This document shows positions 51,965 through 62,503 of a DNA stretch of 64,000 bases, piece by piece. The stretch comes from Breviolum minutum Mf 1.05b.01 (taxonomy: Eukaryota > Sar > Dinophyceae > Suessiales > Symbiodiniaceae). Within the stretch, counting starts at the first letter, position 1; the number at the start of each line of letters is the position of its first letter. The stretch is taken from contig DF239045.1 of assembly GCA_000507305.1 (NCBI GenBank), forward strand, positions 1 through 64,000, written 5' to 3'. The notes under the pieces are model-generated. The model ran no database searches, was not told where the DNA came from, and saw only the letters and a list, made by a program, of their open reading frames with translations. Both the position numbers and the translations under genes were made by a program.

Positions 51965-52069
51965 TACCCCCTGGAAGTTTAGTATAGCCCCTGATAATAT
52001 ACCTTCCCAATGGGAAAGTAGTCTTCCAACCATCATTTTTCAGGGGCTATGTTAAACTTCTGGGGTGTA
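51965..52069. repeat. MITE-like palindrome, family C'
   Basis: TACCCCCTGGAAGTTTAGTA pairs with TGTTAAACTTCTGGGGTGTA; AGCCCCTGATAAT and TTTTTCAGGGGCT are inner arms. Confidence 0.9.
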
Positions 52070-52641
52070 ATCTTTTTTGGGGAGATTTTTGTTTGGGGAC
52101 ATGCTGGTGACTGTCAGACTTTCAAATTGGTCAACTGGAAGGGGTCGTCGTAAACTCGCAAAAAATCCCACGACCACTACTGGTTCACGATCACCTCCGG
52201 ACTGTTCCGATTTTTTTCTGCGAAAAATTGTTGCGAGGAAGGGACTCTGTTTGCTCTTCTGGTGCCGCATTTCTTGGGAGACTGGCCGCCAAAGATGTGG
52301 GTGGAACAGGGGGGATGTTTTGATGATTTATGGGTTGCGTCTGCCATTTTTTAACCTGCACGGACTCCGACTGGTGTTTTCAAGTGTTTGGGAAGGACAC
52401 CCCCAAAAAAATCCCGTTTGCTACCCAACGAGTTTTCTTTTTTCAAATCAGGTTGGATCCCCCGATGACAAGGTTGAACATGAATTTATATAAGGTCATT
52501 CAGATGGCATTTTTTTCCACGTTGCAAATTGATTGAAATAGCCTCCAAGAAACTGACACTAGAAAATTTTTGGAATTCCTGAAAGATCATTGGAGGCTCT
52601 TATGTGAATTGTATGAGATGATTGTCAGGAACCCCCCAAAG

Positions 52642-52796
52642 TACTTGGAGGATAAGTGGTTAATAACCATGGTGATCGGTTGCGTCCCCTAGGCTTGTTC
52701 CCCTTCCAAATGGCCTTTTACTTCATGGCGGTAATAAATGGGGGGTGATCCGATCACCACTTACGGGTCACGTCCTGGGAGCCCATCCTCCAAGTA
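52642..52796. repeat. Family B element with eroded left arm
   Basis: TACTTGGAGGAT jumps directly to AAGTGGTTAATAACCATGG. The right arm GAGCCCATCCTCCAAGTA is intact. Confidence 0.85.
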
Positions 52797-53338
52797 TGGG
52801 TTTCCAAGGGACTTCCTTCAGGTAATGTGTTCTTTTTGGGGTTCAAAAAAACAAACAAAATTTCAACCCCAAATTTGATTTTTTTGAACCCCATTTTTTT
52901 AAAATGACAAACCTTGGACTTCCTCAAACACACCGATCCTCCCGTGATTTTTTTTAGATGACTGGTCACGTTCACATGAGGAAGCTTTTGAGGTAAGCTG
53001 GCGGCAACTTGGGGGTTTGCTATCGATGAATATATCCACCAGCTTCCATCGGGAGGGAAAGAACGGGTATTATCCGGTTTATGTTTTTTGAAAAGCATCC
53101 AGAAAAGCAGGGTTTGCTATATTTATGTACCTTCTTTCGAGAGGTTGGCTACTAAAGATCACCCTACAACGGTGCTTGAAATGATGAATTCATTCATTTG
53201 TTTCCAAGTGATGTTGGTGCGGGGGACATGCAAATCTCAAGGGAAAATGAGGTGTGTGTGGGAGAGTACCCTAATGTATGCCATCACGTAGCTACTATAT
53301 ATATATATATATATGTATACATGGATTATAAAGGGCAA

Positions 53339-53451
53339 TGCTGTTGATTCAAGAATTCCCGCACCAGTTGATATGGTAAATATCCCATTATTTACAGGGT
53401 TTCATACATCCCAGCTGGTTGGGAATGGGATTTCTGAACCATCAACCGTAT
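53339..53451. repeat. MITE-like palindrome, family K
   Basis: TGCTGTTGATTCAAGAATTCCC on the left, GGGATTTCTGAACCATCAACCG on the right, GTTGATATGGTAAATATCCC inside. Confidence 0.85.
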
Positions 53452-54008
53452 GGGTGAACATTTAAAAACTTCACAAGCGCGACCGGGTTTAAATCCCAAG
53501 GAATTTTCACATCTTCTTTTACATGGATAGACCCAAAATGACGCCATATTGAGATTTTGAAGCTTGAGATGCATTTCTAAAGACCCATCATTTTGAGAAA
53601 AACAATCGTTCCATTTTGGGGGGTGTAGCCCGAAAGGTGCAAACGGTGTAAACGCCAAAGGATTGGGGTTGGCATTCTGAAACCCGCAGAAACTTGAAAC
53701 TTGCGAATGACGGGATCCAATTTGACGAAGATATTCGTCTACAAATGAGTGGCGATTACCCCCACCATATTGTAATTTAATGTATATAATTTAGCCGGAT
53801 ATAAGTTAAGGTATTCTATTTGATGAAAATGGAATAAAGCCACGGAACTAGTTTGGATATAAGGCAAGACACCATGTGAATTGCCACATCCAGGGAAATC
53901 TCATACCGCCCAAGTTCATCTTTAAGTTCCTAGATTCTGGAACCCCACGCTCCTAGTGAAGCCAATAGATCAGGTAACCCAAGATACCACCCTAGTTCCA
54001 AACAAGCG

Positions 54009-54118
54009 TACACCCTGGAAGATTAACATGGTTCACCTAAAAATCACCCTATGAAAAGAAAGGAAAAATGGATCTGAACCAAACCCCAAACCTCCAGGGA
54101 ATTATCTTCCAGGGTGTG
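54009..54118. repeat. MITE-like palindrome, family C' (TACACCCTGGAAG type)
   Basis: TACACCCTGGAAGATTAACA on the left, TTATCTTCCAGGGTGTG on the right; interior shared with 13268. Confidence 0.88.
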
Positions 54119-54458
54119 ACTGGAAGCTGCAGGTGACCAGTGTGGTACAGTAACCCCTTTTCCGTTTTTTCCGCCCGCACCAAAACTGCCTGCCCCAAGG
54201 AGATGTCCCCAAATTCACCAAGAACCCCGGCACCGTGGAGCTGAACAACAAAAAACGAAACCGGGAACGGGGAACACCATGTGAACACCGGGCCGAGTCG
54301 AGTCGACAAGGGGCGGACGAAGAAAGAAGGGATTTAGTCACAGACCCTGAAACTAAACATACCTGGACCTTCCAGTTTGGGTGCCAAATGGTTCCGTTAC
54401 AGGTGTCAATTTACCATCCCTTAGGCTTTAAGGACGGCACCCTTTGGAAGCTGCTGGT

Positions 54459-54576
54459 AGATGATTTTTTGCACAGATTTTTTGGAATTTTCACCCCGAA
54501 CAAATTGGGGGAAGATGAACCAACCCATTTTGACTCTGTTTTTTTCCAAAGGGGGTTGGTTCAACCACCAACTTGG
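54459..54576. repeat. Family A element joined to family G
   Basis: Ends GGTTGGTTCAACCACCAACTTGG. The last ACTTGG is at the same time the start of the family G element at 54571, so the two share a junction. Confidence 0.75.
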
Positions 54577-54692
54577 ATGTCCCAGGAAGTTAGTAAATGG
54601 TTAGTAAATGGGTTATAACCTACTTATAAATGGGGTATATTGGGGTTATAACCCACTTACTAACCATTTACTAAGTTCCTGGGACATCCAAG
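54571..54692. repeat. MITE-like palindrome, family G (intact)
   Basis: ACTTGGATGTCCCAGGAAGTT and AACTTAG-type right arm TTCCTGGGACATCCAAG; interior GGTTATAACC pairs. Confidence 0.92.
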
Positions 54693-54831
54693 AAGTAGAA
54701 ACTGTCAATGCCTCCTGAAAATAGGCCGACATTGGCTCCGAAAGGCAAAAATAAAAACCTTTTATTGAGGGTGGAGCTGCTAGTTTCAGCGAAGGTTTGT
54801 TTGGACTGGTTATGATGGCTTCCTGGAACCC

Positions 54832-54941
54832 CAAACAACCATTTATAAATGGTTGTTTCATTGGGATGATTCCAAATCTTTATATAGAAAATGGTTGTTT
54901 CACCAAACATCCATTTATAAATGGTTGTTTGGGGTTCCAGG
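54832..54941. repeat. Perfect palindrome with 31-bp arms
   Basis: 54832-54862 and 54911-54941 are exact complements (outer CCTGGAACCCCAAACAACC, inner ATTTATAAATGG). A third imperfect copy of ATGGTTGTTTCA lies in the loop. Recent, single copy in the window. Confidence 0.93.
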
Positions 54942-55164
54942 TTGTTAATACATGTTAATATCCATATCCAGAAGATCCATGGGACGACGATTTTTTTGAG
55001 GCAGGGACGGAGATCAAAACCATCAAAATCAACCATTCATCGATTGGTTTATATTAGAGGGCCATATGGGTTCCAGGTACATGTGTATACTGGATGCTCC
55101 CGCTAGCAGTGGCAAGTGAAGGTTGAGATCCTTGCTAAAAAAAATGCAGTATTACCTGCAGAGC

Positions 55165-55245
55165 GTCTCGTCCTCACGTCCTCCACGTCCCGCGTACACG
55201 TCCTCCATGTCCCTCACGTCCCCCACGTCCTTCACGTCCCTCGGA
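55165..55245 (+). repeat. Degenerate CACGTCCYY array, block 1
   Basis: Eight or nine units such as CACGTCCTC, CACGTCCCC and CATGTCCCT in direct order. Related blocks are at 55373-55397, 55905-55996, 56548-56602, 57221-57255 and 58419-58557. The His/Pro/Ser-rich or Val/Leu-rich translations across it are by-products. Confidence 0.85.
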
Positions 55246-55904
55246 ATTCGAGTTCCGGACGGTGGGCAGCGGAACAAGCTGAACTTGCCGCCCTCATCCT
55301 GTTCCATGCTGCTTTGTGGCGCAGTTTTGGGTCCACTGCTTTCATAGGAGCTTGCAGTTTTCTGCGCTTTTCCACGTCTCCCACGTCCCTTACAGGTCTC
55401 CCGTGCACCACCTTGTGCGGTACCATTGGTATATCTACGTACTAGATTTGAAAATGTATATGTCTGTGACGCGCAAAGAACATGTTGCTTGTGTCTAAGG
55501 TGGGTGCCGCCGGCATGCCAGGGACCATAAAATGGAGATCAGAGAAATCAAAATGTGTCATGACACACCTGAGATTGCTGCATGCCTCATGCATCTAGCA
55601 TGAGTTGCGTCAGGGCGCTCAAGGCGCAGCATTCTTGGCCCGAGATGTGCTGCTCGGTGCAAAATTATGCATAGAACTGCTGCGCTGGAAGGGCTTGACT
55701 TCGGAACTTAGGCTTCTGTGCCACAGCTGCTCTGGAAACAGCCGCTCTGCAATCGGCAGCACTTGAAGGCTCTTCTCTTAGCAACTTCTTGAAAGACTGG
55801 TTTGTCTTTGTTGCTGTGATGCTGTCCCGCTTAACTTCGAACCCCCTAGAAAGCCTTACGGAACCAACTCGTATCTTTCTCAAGTTTCAGAAACACGTGC
55901 CGCG

Positions 55905-55996
55905 TCCCCACGTCCCTCACGTTCCCCCATGCATGTCCCGCGTCCACGTCCTCCACGTCCTCCACGTCCCTCACGTCCCGCCACATCCTTCACCTC
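55905..55996 (+). repeat. Degenerate CACGTCCYY array, block 2
   Basis: GCGTCCCCACGTCCCTCACG, then CACGTCCTC units and decaying CATCCTTCACCTCC. Same unit as block 1. Confidence 0.85.
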
Positions 55997-56547
55997 CGTC
56001 ACATCCTCGAAATATAAGGTACTTTTGTGTGACAAACTAAACCTCAAACATCTTCTAAGGATTAGTTTTTTGAAGAAGGCACAATTAATAGGGCGGTCCT
56101 ACAGAACTTGTTTTCGTGTACAACTTTTGAAATCACCGCAGCTTCCCTGTAAGCGGTTTCCTCCCTTATACAGAGGGTCCTCACGGGCAATAGCCGAAAA
56201 AGGGAAGGGCAAGGGAAGCATTTGCATAGAGAGATACACGGGAGAATGATCATAGATGATCAAAGCAGGCGAAACTCCCAAGTAGGGCCTAGTTTTTTGT
56301 AATTTGGTTGAGATTCCAGGAAAAGTCGTACCGTTATTTTCAGGCAATAGACATGGAACAATTCAATGGGAATAGCGGCATTACTAGATTACAGATCCTC
56401 TTTAGTGGAATGGCTTCAGTCAGAGATTTGACAATGTCACATTTGCACTTCGTTTACAGGCTTCGCATGTTAGTTGGAACTTCAATCCAGCAGGCTTCAA
56501 ACTTGGGATTTTTTTCCAAAGAAATCATGTTGACATGTAATGGATTT

Positions 56548-56602
56548 CGCCCACATCCCGCCACGTCCTGTCGTCCACGCCCTCCACGTCTACAAAGTAA
56601 TG
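56548..56602 (+). repeat. Degenerate CACGTCCYY array, short block
   Basis: CCCACATCCCGCCACGTCC and CCACGCCCTCCACGTC just before the ACAAAGTACTAC array. Confidence 0.7.
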
Positions 56603-57215
56603 CAAAAAGTCATACAAAAAGCAATACTTCGTGCCACAAAGCAGTCCTACTCCGCACTACAAAGTATCACAGGGAACTACGAAGTACTACTCCGTACATC
56701 AAATCGCAGTTCCGGAATGCAGAGTATTACACAAAGTATTACAAAGTATTGCAAACTACTACACAGTACTAGTCTGTACAACCAAGTGTTATTGCAAAGT
56801 ACTACAACGTACTAGAACGTACGACAATCTAGAACAACATACTAGTACAAAGTACTACAACGTACACTCCGTACTACAAAATATTACACAGTACTTGTAT
56901 TATGCGCAACAAAGTGTGACAAGGAACTACAAAGTACTACTCCGTACATCAACGCTTTAATCCGCAATACAAAGTACTGCACGAAGTACTACAAACTACT
57001 ACACAGTACCATTCTGCACAACCAGTATTACAGAGTACTTCAACGTTCAGCGAACGACAACGTAAGACAACCAACGACAAAGTACAACAAAGTACTACTC
57101 CGTACTACAAAGTCTTTCACAGAACCACTGCTTCCTACAAAGTGTTACAAAGTATTCCACAAAGTACTACACAGTCTACTATACTTCGGATTAGCACGTA
57201 CTACAACGTACTACG
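56603..57215 (+). repeat. Degenerate tandem array of ACAAAGTACTAC-like units
   Basis: About 600 bp made of ACAAAGTACTAC, CCGTACTAC, ACGTACTAC and CAGTACTAG-like units of 8-13 bp. The order and length of units vary, so it is an old, scrambled minisatellite rich in GTAC. No coding frame is credible. It is flanked by CACGTCC blocks on both sides. Confidence 0.85.
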
Positions 57216-57775
57216 ACGTGCCACGTCCTGAGTCCACGTCCTGAGTCCCGAGTCCTAGATTTGCACTGTTAGATCCCTGTAATAGGGGTCATGTAACCAT
57301 CCTTGTGCCTTCTTCTTTTTTCCTGTACTTGTCAGTCTGGACAGTGATTTGTCATGTCAGTCGGGACAGGTTTCTCCTCTTCCAGCGGTTTGTTGTTAGA
57401 GTTATGTTCGGTTTGGTTGGAGACTCGTATCGTTTCGGGTGAGATCTGTTTCGGTTGCATTTATGCTCAAGGTATCTTGGTTTGGGGTGAACCGGCTTTA
57501 TCGTGAATACATGCTAGCTGAAGGAAAGCATTCAGGAATTTTCCTTTAACAAAAATCCTTGTTTTGCCTTGTTTGGGGGGCTTGAAAAAACAAGTGTTGT
57601 CACTTTCCATTTTGTATGACACTTTGCATTTAACATAAGTCCATTTTCGACACCAGCCTCCTTGCGCAATGGTGGTGGTTCGTGGGAGTTCAGGGATCAC
57701 AACGCAAGAGATGTTGCAACTACTCCTTGGTGAAGTTTTTTTGGATGGATCAAGTCAACAGCAGAAGATTTCGAT

Positions 57776-58009
57776 GTGTACGCTAAATTTGATTGGCTGG
57801 AACAGTTGCGTGAGAATCTACGAAACCTTACAGAATGCCTGGGGTACAGATCGATAACCCTGTTGTGGCAATCTCTTACGGCAGCCAAGATTTATTTTGA
57901 ACGTCACTGGATCCCCAAAGAGGTTCCCTTGATTGTTGATCACCCCTACATTCTTGTGGATTTGGATGGCATGGGACTTATCACCACCACTCAGGCAGCC
58001 TGGCTTTAG
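57776..58009 (+). CDS. Exon candidate, moderately convincing
   Basis: Open frame with FDWLEQLRENLRNLTECLGY, RSITLLWQSLTAAKIYFERH and WIPKEVPLIVDHPYILVDLD. It has the hydrophobic periodicity of a folded domain. The frame stops at 58009, and the next candidate at 58055 begins in another frame with the same D-L-D-G words. The opposite strand is also open. Family not recognised. Confidence 0.35.
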   Translation: MYAKFDWLEQLRENLRNLTECLGYRSITLLWQSLTAAKIYFERHWIPKEVPLIVDHPYILVDLDGMGLITTTQAAWL

Positions 58010-58054
58010 TCGTGGATATCTTCTACTTCTCCGAAGGTTTTTTTCCAATGTGAT

Positions 58055-58280
58055 TTGGATGGAAGACATGTGGCAAGAACAGACCACCAAGAATTTCAGG
58101 ATCCTCGGGATCCTCCCTTTTTGTGTAAAAGGCAACTCTGTCCAAAACTCTGTCAGACCTTCACGCGCTTTTCACCTCATTGCGCTATATCCTTGCCACC
58201 TGAGCAAGTGTCCCAAAGGCTGGACTCCTTTCGAAGCTTCAACCCGTTAGCGGTAGAGTTTTGCCTGTCCGATTTTTCCA
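58055..58280 (+). CDS. Exon candidate ending at a GTGAGT donor
   Basis: Open frame with DLDGRHVARTDHQEFQDP, PFLCKRQLCPKLCQTFTRFS and LDSFRSFNPLAVEFCLSDFS, ending exactly at the consensus donor GTGAGTAA (58281). Three cysteines lie in C-x4-C-x3-C spacing. The 5' boundary is uncertain. It probably belongs to the same gene as the frame at 57776. Confidence 0.45.
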
Positions 58281-58418
58281 GTGAGTAAACGCCGTGCTGC
58301 CCACTTACCCATTTGTAATTTTCAATTTGGCAATGAGCATGATTTCATATTCAAACCACAACTTTGTGGGCGACAAGCGCAAGGTGTTGTCGATCATGTT
58401 TGCTGCTATTTTGCGAGT

Positions 58419-58557
58419 CCACGTCCTTCACGTCCGCCACGTCCCGCGTCCACGTCCCCCACGTCCTGCGTCCACGTCCTTCACATCCCGCTTCACGTCC
58501 CCATGTCCCTCACGTCCCCCACGTCCCTCACGTCCACGTCCCCCACGTCCACGTCCT
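58419..58557 (+). repeat. Degenerate CACGTCCYY array, longest block
   Basis: About fifteen units (CACGTCCTT, CACGTCCGC, CACGTCCCC and variants) in direct order. It lies in the presumed intron right after the GTGAGT donor at 58281. Confidence 0.9.
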
Positions 58558-58877
58558 GCGAAAAAAGCCCCTGCTTGTTTAGGTCATCGTTTTGGGGGGT
58601 TATACTTTGGGATGCTCGCCAACCCATAACGCCAGTCATTGCCGGAATTAATGCAAACCTTGGGTATACCCCCCTACAAATAGGGATCCTTATGGAGTAT
58701 TCCACCTATATACCGTGAACAACCAGGACCCCCTACTCTGGAAGACAGGCAATAAGTGCTTAGGAAGTGGGTTCTTTAGTCCGCACTTCGCACAAAAGCT
58801 CTTTCTTTACAAAATTATGGGGTATACGCAGGCTTGTTTTTTCTTCTCAGCAACAGTGAACACTTGCCCATCATCAC

Positions 58878-59081
58878 TTGTTTTGTGATACCTTTTCCCT
58901 TTACTTACTGACTATTGCTGGAAAAGGGGAGCATGGCAAGGTATTTGATGCAATCGACGACCTCAAACTTTTTTTACCTTGGGAATCCCAAGCTAAACCT
59001 TCATTTGCCATTGGTCAAGTGGGTGGGGATATCAATCAATTTGCAACTTCGAAAAAAATACCACCTGGAAAATCTATCTGA
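58878..59081 (+). CDS. Open stretch partly overlapping repeat family P
   Basis: Reads GKGEHGKVFDAIDDLKLFLP then WESQAKPSFAIGQVGGDI. The second half matches the reverse-strand text at 37020-37100, so it is probably repeat. The first half could be coding. Confidence 0.2.
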   Translation: MFCDTFSLYLLTIAGKGEHGKVFDAIDDLKLFLPWESQAKPSFAIGQVGGDINQFATSKKIPPGKSI

Positions 59082-59229
59082 GTAAGGAAGTCCATGTTCA
59101 ATATATAAAAACTAATATTCACGAGACGTTTCAGGCAAAGTTGTTGATTCATACATCAAAAAAACACTTTTCCTTTACAAACTTTGTGTTTGGGGTATAT
59201 GCCCACTTTACCATTTTCCCTCTGTCCTC

Positions 59230-59415
59230 AAAGATCTAAGATGGTTTCCATCTTGACGGAGGGTTTTCCTGGGCTGCTGAGGCATGGAAGATCAGGAGTA
59301 CCGAGCTATCTTAGAACAATTGGTATGTCCAGACTACGGTGTCTTGGCGTCCTTACGTCCTTACTGTTTGCCAAGAAAAAAAATCTCAGGATTTTGCGAG
59401 GTTTTTTCAGATGAA
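59230..59415 (+). CDS. Exon candidate
   Basis: In one frame GMEDQEYRAILEQLVCPDYG then VLASLRPYCLPRKKI follows a GCTGCTGAGG context. Another frame (GFPGLLRHGRSGVPSYLR) is equally open. Repeat-free and mixed in composition; undecided frame, unknown function. Confidence 0.25.
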
Positions 59416-59539
59416 CATTTGGAGCAAAGTGATGAATGAATCGGACAAAGCTTGGTTTGTGTATGCTGTATTTAAGGAATGAAGTAAATACTACCCATAT
59501 ATATTTCAGAATCATCGATTTCAGAATTCATTATTTTAG

Positions 59540-59786
59540 GGATCCCGTCGTGAACCCACCAGAATTTAGGAAAACATCATTGACGGGCCGTTTTTTTCTT
59601 GACGGTGTTGATTTGGGTTTGAAGTTCGCGGTGAGAAACACGCAAATTTTTTCAGAACCCGAAAAAAGGTGCAAATGGAATCCGCAAGGATATAGATTCC
59701 TTGACAAATCAATATATCACATATCTACATGGGTCACTTATCCGATATTATTTCATGACTTCTTGATGTATGATATAAATGGCTAA
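59540..59786 (+). CDS. Open stretch of uncertain coding status
   Basis: After ATTATTTTAG the frame reads DPVVNPPEFRKTSLTGRFFL and DGVDLGLKFAVRNTQIF and stays open to TAA at 59786. AT-rich codons dominate in the second half, so only the first half is a plausible exon. Confidence 0.22.
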
Positions 59787-60221
59787 GAATGACACATGGC
59801 AAACTTATACTACATGACATATTGCAAAAACTGCATTTTTTTTACTGAAATGAACTGGTACTGTCCGAGAGGCAGCTTTGCAGGAATGAGATCAAAACGG
59901 CCATGTTTGTGTGAACATTCGCCTTCCAAATGCTTCGAGAACAAGATTCATCCCTAAAATCACAGGGAGTGTTTGACGCCTCATACGCTTCCTAAAACTA
60001 GCATTTTTCCTGGAAATAGGCCTTCCTAAATGGAGATGGACAAATATCATGGAAATGGCCACTGTGTTATTTGCTTGTTTGTTTGTTTCTTTGTTTGGTT
60101 TTTGTTTTTTAAACCCCATGACATGGAAGAGGGTTTTTGCCTTGATCGACTCAGGTCCCGCTTGCACCAAAGATGGATGTCATACAGATCCAGATTGTCA
60201 CCTGAGCCGCAAGAAATCCCT

Positions 60222-60300
60222 GCCAGGTGATTCTGCTGGCGACGTTTTTGGGATGGTTTTCAGTGACGCATTCACGGGTTGTTGGTGATTTCCAACGAAA
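60222..60300 (+). repeat. Dispersed repeat, family N
   Basis: TGCCAGGTGATTCTGCTGGC, TTTTTGGGATGGTTTTCAG and GTGATTTCCAACGAAAAG. The short Cys-rich frame just upstream (60130-60220, CTKDGCHTDPDC) is not part of the repeat and could be a small exon. Confidence 0.55.
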
Positions 60301-60554
60301 AGATCAAAAGATCACTCCGCGGCTTGAATCGGAGATACATTTTTCTACCAAAATTCTTCACATAACTCAGGCCATGTCATGCCATGTTTAGATTTTGATT
60401 GGGATTTGTATTTTTGAATGTGCCCCCGGGCCCCCGGAACAGTGACCCACCAGAATTTTGAGATTTTGGATCGCTCGTTTAGGGATCCGGAGCTTAACTT
60501 TCACTCATCCCACTGGCTGTTCCTGGGTGTTGTTTCGCATCCCAAAGTATAGTG

Positions 60555-60717
60555 GGGTTAGGATCATCCCCATTTATAAGAAATGGACAGTTGGAAAGGG
60601 AACTACACCATCCTTAGGGGCTTTATTAACCATGGTTATCTAAGGTGGTTTCAAACATTTTTTATTTCTCGTCTGTAGTTGGGGAAATGATGCAATAGGG
60701 TCTGAAACCACCACGTA
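60555..60717. repeat. Family B remnant followed directly by a family A element
   Basis: GGTTAGGATCATCCCCATTT up to TTAACCATGGTTATC is family B. TAAGGTGGTTTCAAACATT to CTGAAACCACCACGTA (60641-60717) is a shortened family A. The two abut with no spacer. Confidence 0.7.
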
Positions 60718-60722
60718 ACAAA

Positions 60723-60887
60723 ATGGGCCCCTGCTAGTTTTAAATGGGGTTATGGGGCCCCTATAAATGGCCTTGTCAATAGTAGGCTGGGGTTATAAGT
60801 TATACTGTGTCTCTTGATACTGTTAATCCCAGTATAACCCTATAGGTGTAGATTACAATCATACTTATACCTGGTAGGGGCCCACTT
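60723..60887. repeat. MITE-like palindrome, family H
   Basis: ATGGGCCCCTGCTAGTTTTA on the left and CCTGGTAGGGGCCCACTTT on the right. Confidence 0.8.
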
Positions 60888-61191
60888 TCCAGCTGAACAG
60901 GTTAAACAAATCCTGCAGGGTTTTTGAGGCATGGGAATTTTCGCATCCAAACCCTGGAGAAGTCCTTGGAACCAGCATTTTTGATAGGTGACTTTCCAAA
61001 CCCACCATTTTTTATTGGTTCAGGGTTGACTCCCTTGTAGGAAAGAATGGGAGCATTTTCTGGGATGACATTCAGGAGAGAAACCCCTTCAAAGGTTGTC
61101 ATGGTGACCTTGCAACAACAGAGGTTGAATCACCTACCACTTTAGAGTGGCACGCCACACTCAGAAATTGTTGGATATTTGAAGAGGTTTT

Positions 61192-61289
61192 CTAGGTGGT
61201 GGTTTCACATATCTTATATTTTCATCCCTACTTGGGGAAGATTTCCAATTTGACTAGTATTTTCCAAATGGGTTGAAACCACCAACCAG
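61192..61289. repeat. MITE-like palindrome, family A (intact)
   Basis: CTAGGTGGTGGTTTCACATA on the left and GGGTTGAAACCACCAACCAG on the right. Confidence 0.92.
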
Positions 61290-61412
61290 TTTTGTTTTCG
61301 TCTATGATTTCCTAGTAAGTAGAAGTGTTTTTCTTGACCGGAAGGGTGAACCACTGTGATTTCTTACGGATTGCAAGGTTCACGTTCCCGAAAAAAAAAA
61401 ACATCACGAAAG

Positions 61413-61527
61413 ATACCCCCCGAAAACTAACGAATGACAATGGAGTTCCGCCACCAACTGAAGATGGAACATTTCCTATTCAAAATTTGGACATTTTCCA
61501 ATGTCATGTTAAATTTTTGGGGGTGTA
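61413..61527. repeat. MITE-like palindrome, family C
   Basis: TACCCCCCGAAAACTAACGA on the left and CATGTTAAATTTTTGGGGGTGTA on the right; GAAGATGGAACATTTCC inside. Confidence 0.85.
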
Positions 61528-61909
61528 TTATAATTGGATCATCATCATTTTAAGCCCTTTAAGATGATTTGGAAAAAACTCTCTTCCAAAGTTCCCGGAA
61601 AAACCATCACAAAAAGAAAGGGGGATGAATCCATCGTTTCAGGATCCATGAAAAAAACAACGCAGCACCACCTACAAGGTGTGCCTTGAACCGATTGTTT
61701 TACAAATGAACTTATACTGTACCCCTTATTTTCATGGCCGAAAATACATGGGTTTGCCTGGGTTTAGATATATAACCCATATATAAGTGGACTTACAACC
61801 CTATAAATGGTTTTCCGGAACCAACCTTGTACAGTTCTTCAACATTTTTCCCATCATTGAGGCCATTCGAGGTTGGAACGAATTCTGATCCTTGGTGCCA
61901 GAGGTGTTA

Positions 61910-62020
61910 CGGAACCCCGGAAAACGTGTCCGCTGAAAATCAGTGATTGGAAGATGCACTTATATATTTCGTATTGAACTAGTTCCTCTCGGGGGACGTG
62001 TTCGTTTTCAGGGGTGTACT
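61910..62020. repeat. Family C relic
   Basis: GGAACCCCGGAAAACGTGTCC and the complementary GGACGTGTTCGTTTTCAGGGGTGTA, with TTGGAAGATGCAC inside. Confidence 0.65.
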
Positions 62021-62151
62021 CTACCAAAAAGTGAGCCGCGGAATCTTTTAAAGTCGCCCCATTGTTTTTTTCCAAATGCAAAGTGTTAGTTTCATGGAGA
62101 GTATGTGTGTGTAATCGAAATGGTTCTTTTGAAAGGGTTTTTACACCATAG

Positions 62152-62245
62152 TGAAAAGTAGATAGCGCAAACCCCAAAAGGTGGCTTAGTAAGGGGCCAT
62201 GATAAACCCATACATGAGAGTTGCTCCATCTACTTTCCAGGTGGT
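62152..62245. repeat. MITE-like palindrome, family J
   Basis: GTGAAAAGTAGATAGCGCAA on the left and TGCTCCATCTACTTTCCAGG on the right; AAAAGGTGGCTTAGTAAG and TGATAAACCCATACATG inside. Confidence 0.85.
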
Positions 62246-62275
62246 ATCATTTTTTTTTCACCCCGATGCCTCTGC

Positions 62276-62350
62276 TTGGATGTACCAGGAACTTAGTAAA
62301 TGGTTAGGATCAGTGGGTTATAACCCCAATATACCCCATTTCAAGGAGAC
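62276..62350. repeat. Family G element, left half
   Basis: CTTGGATGTACCAGGAACTTAG and GGGTTATAACCCCAATATACCCC, then cut off. Confidence 0.65.
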
Positions 62351-62374
62351 CTGGACCTTGTCGACGGGGGGTCC

Positions 62375-62503
62375 ACTTGGATGTCCCGTTGGAAGTTAGG
62401 ATATAAATGGTTTGTACATGGGTTTTTTCAAAATGGGGTTTTTGTTGGGTATATATCCCACTGATCCTAACCATTGATCCTAGCTTCTACTTGGACATCC
62501 AAG
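62375..62503. repeat. MITE-like palindrome, family G
   Basis: ACTTGGATGTCCCGTTGGAAG on the left and CTTCTACTTGGACATCCAAG on the right. Confidence 0.8.

Noticed and set aside
52077-52493. 138-codon + strand open frame
   Set aside because: Begins at the edge of a family C' palindrome; Cys/Trp/Phe-rich composition from T-runs; no boundaries or family match.
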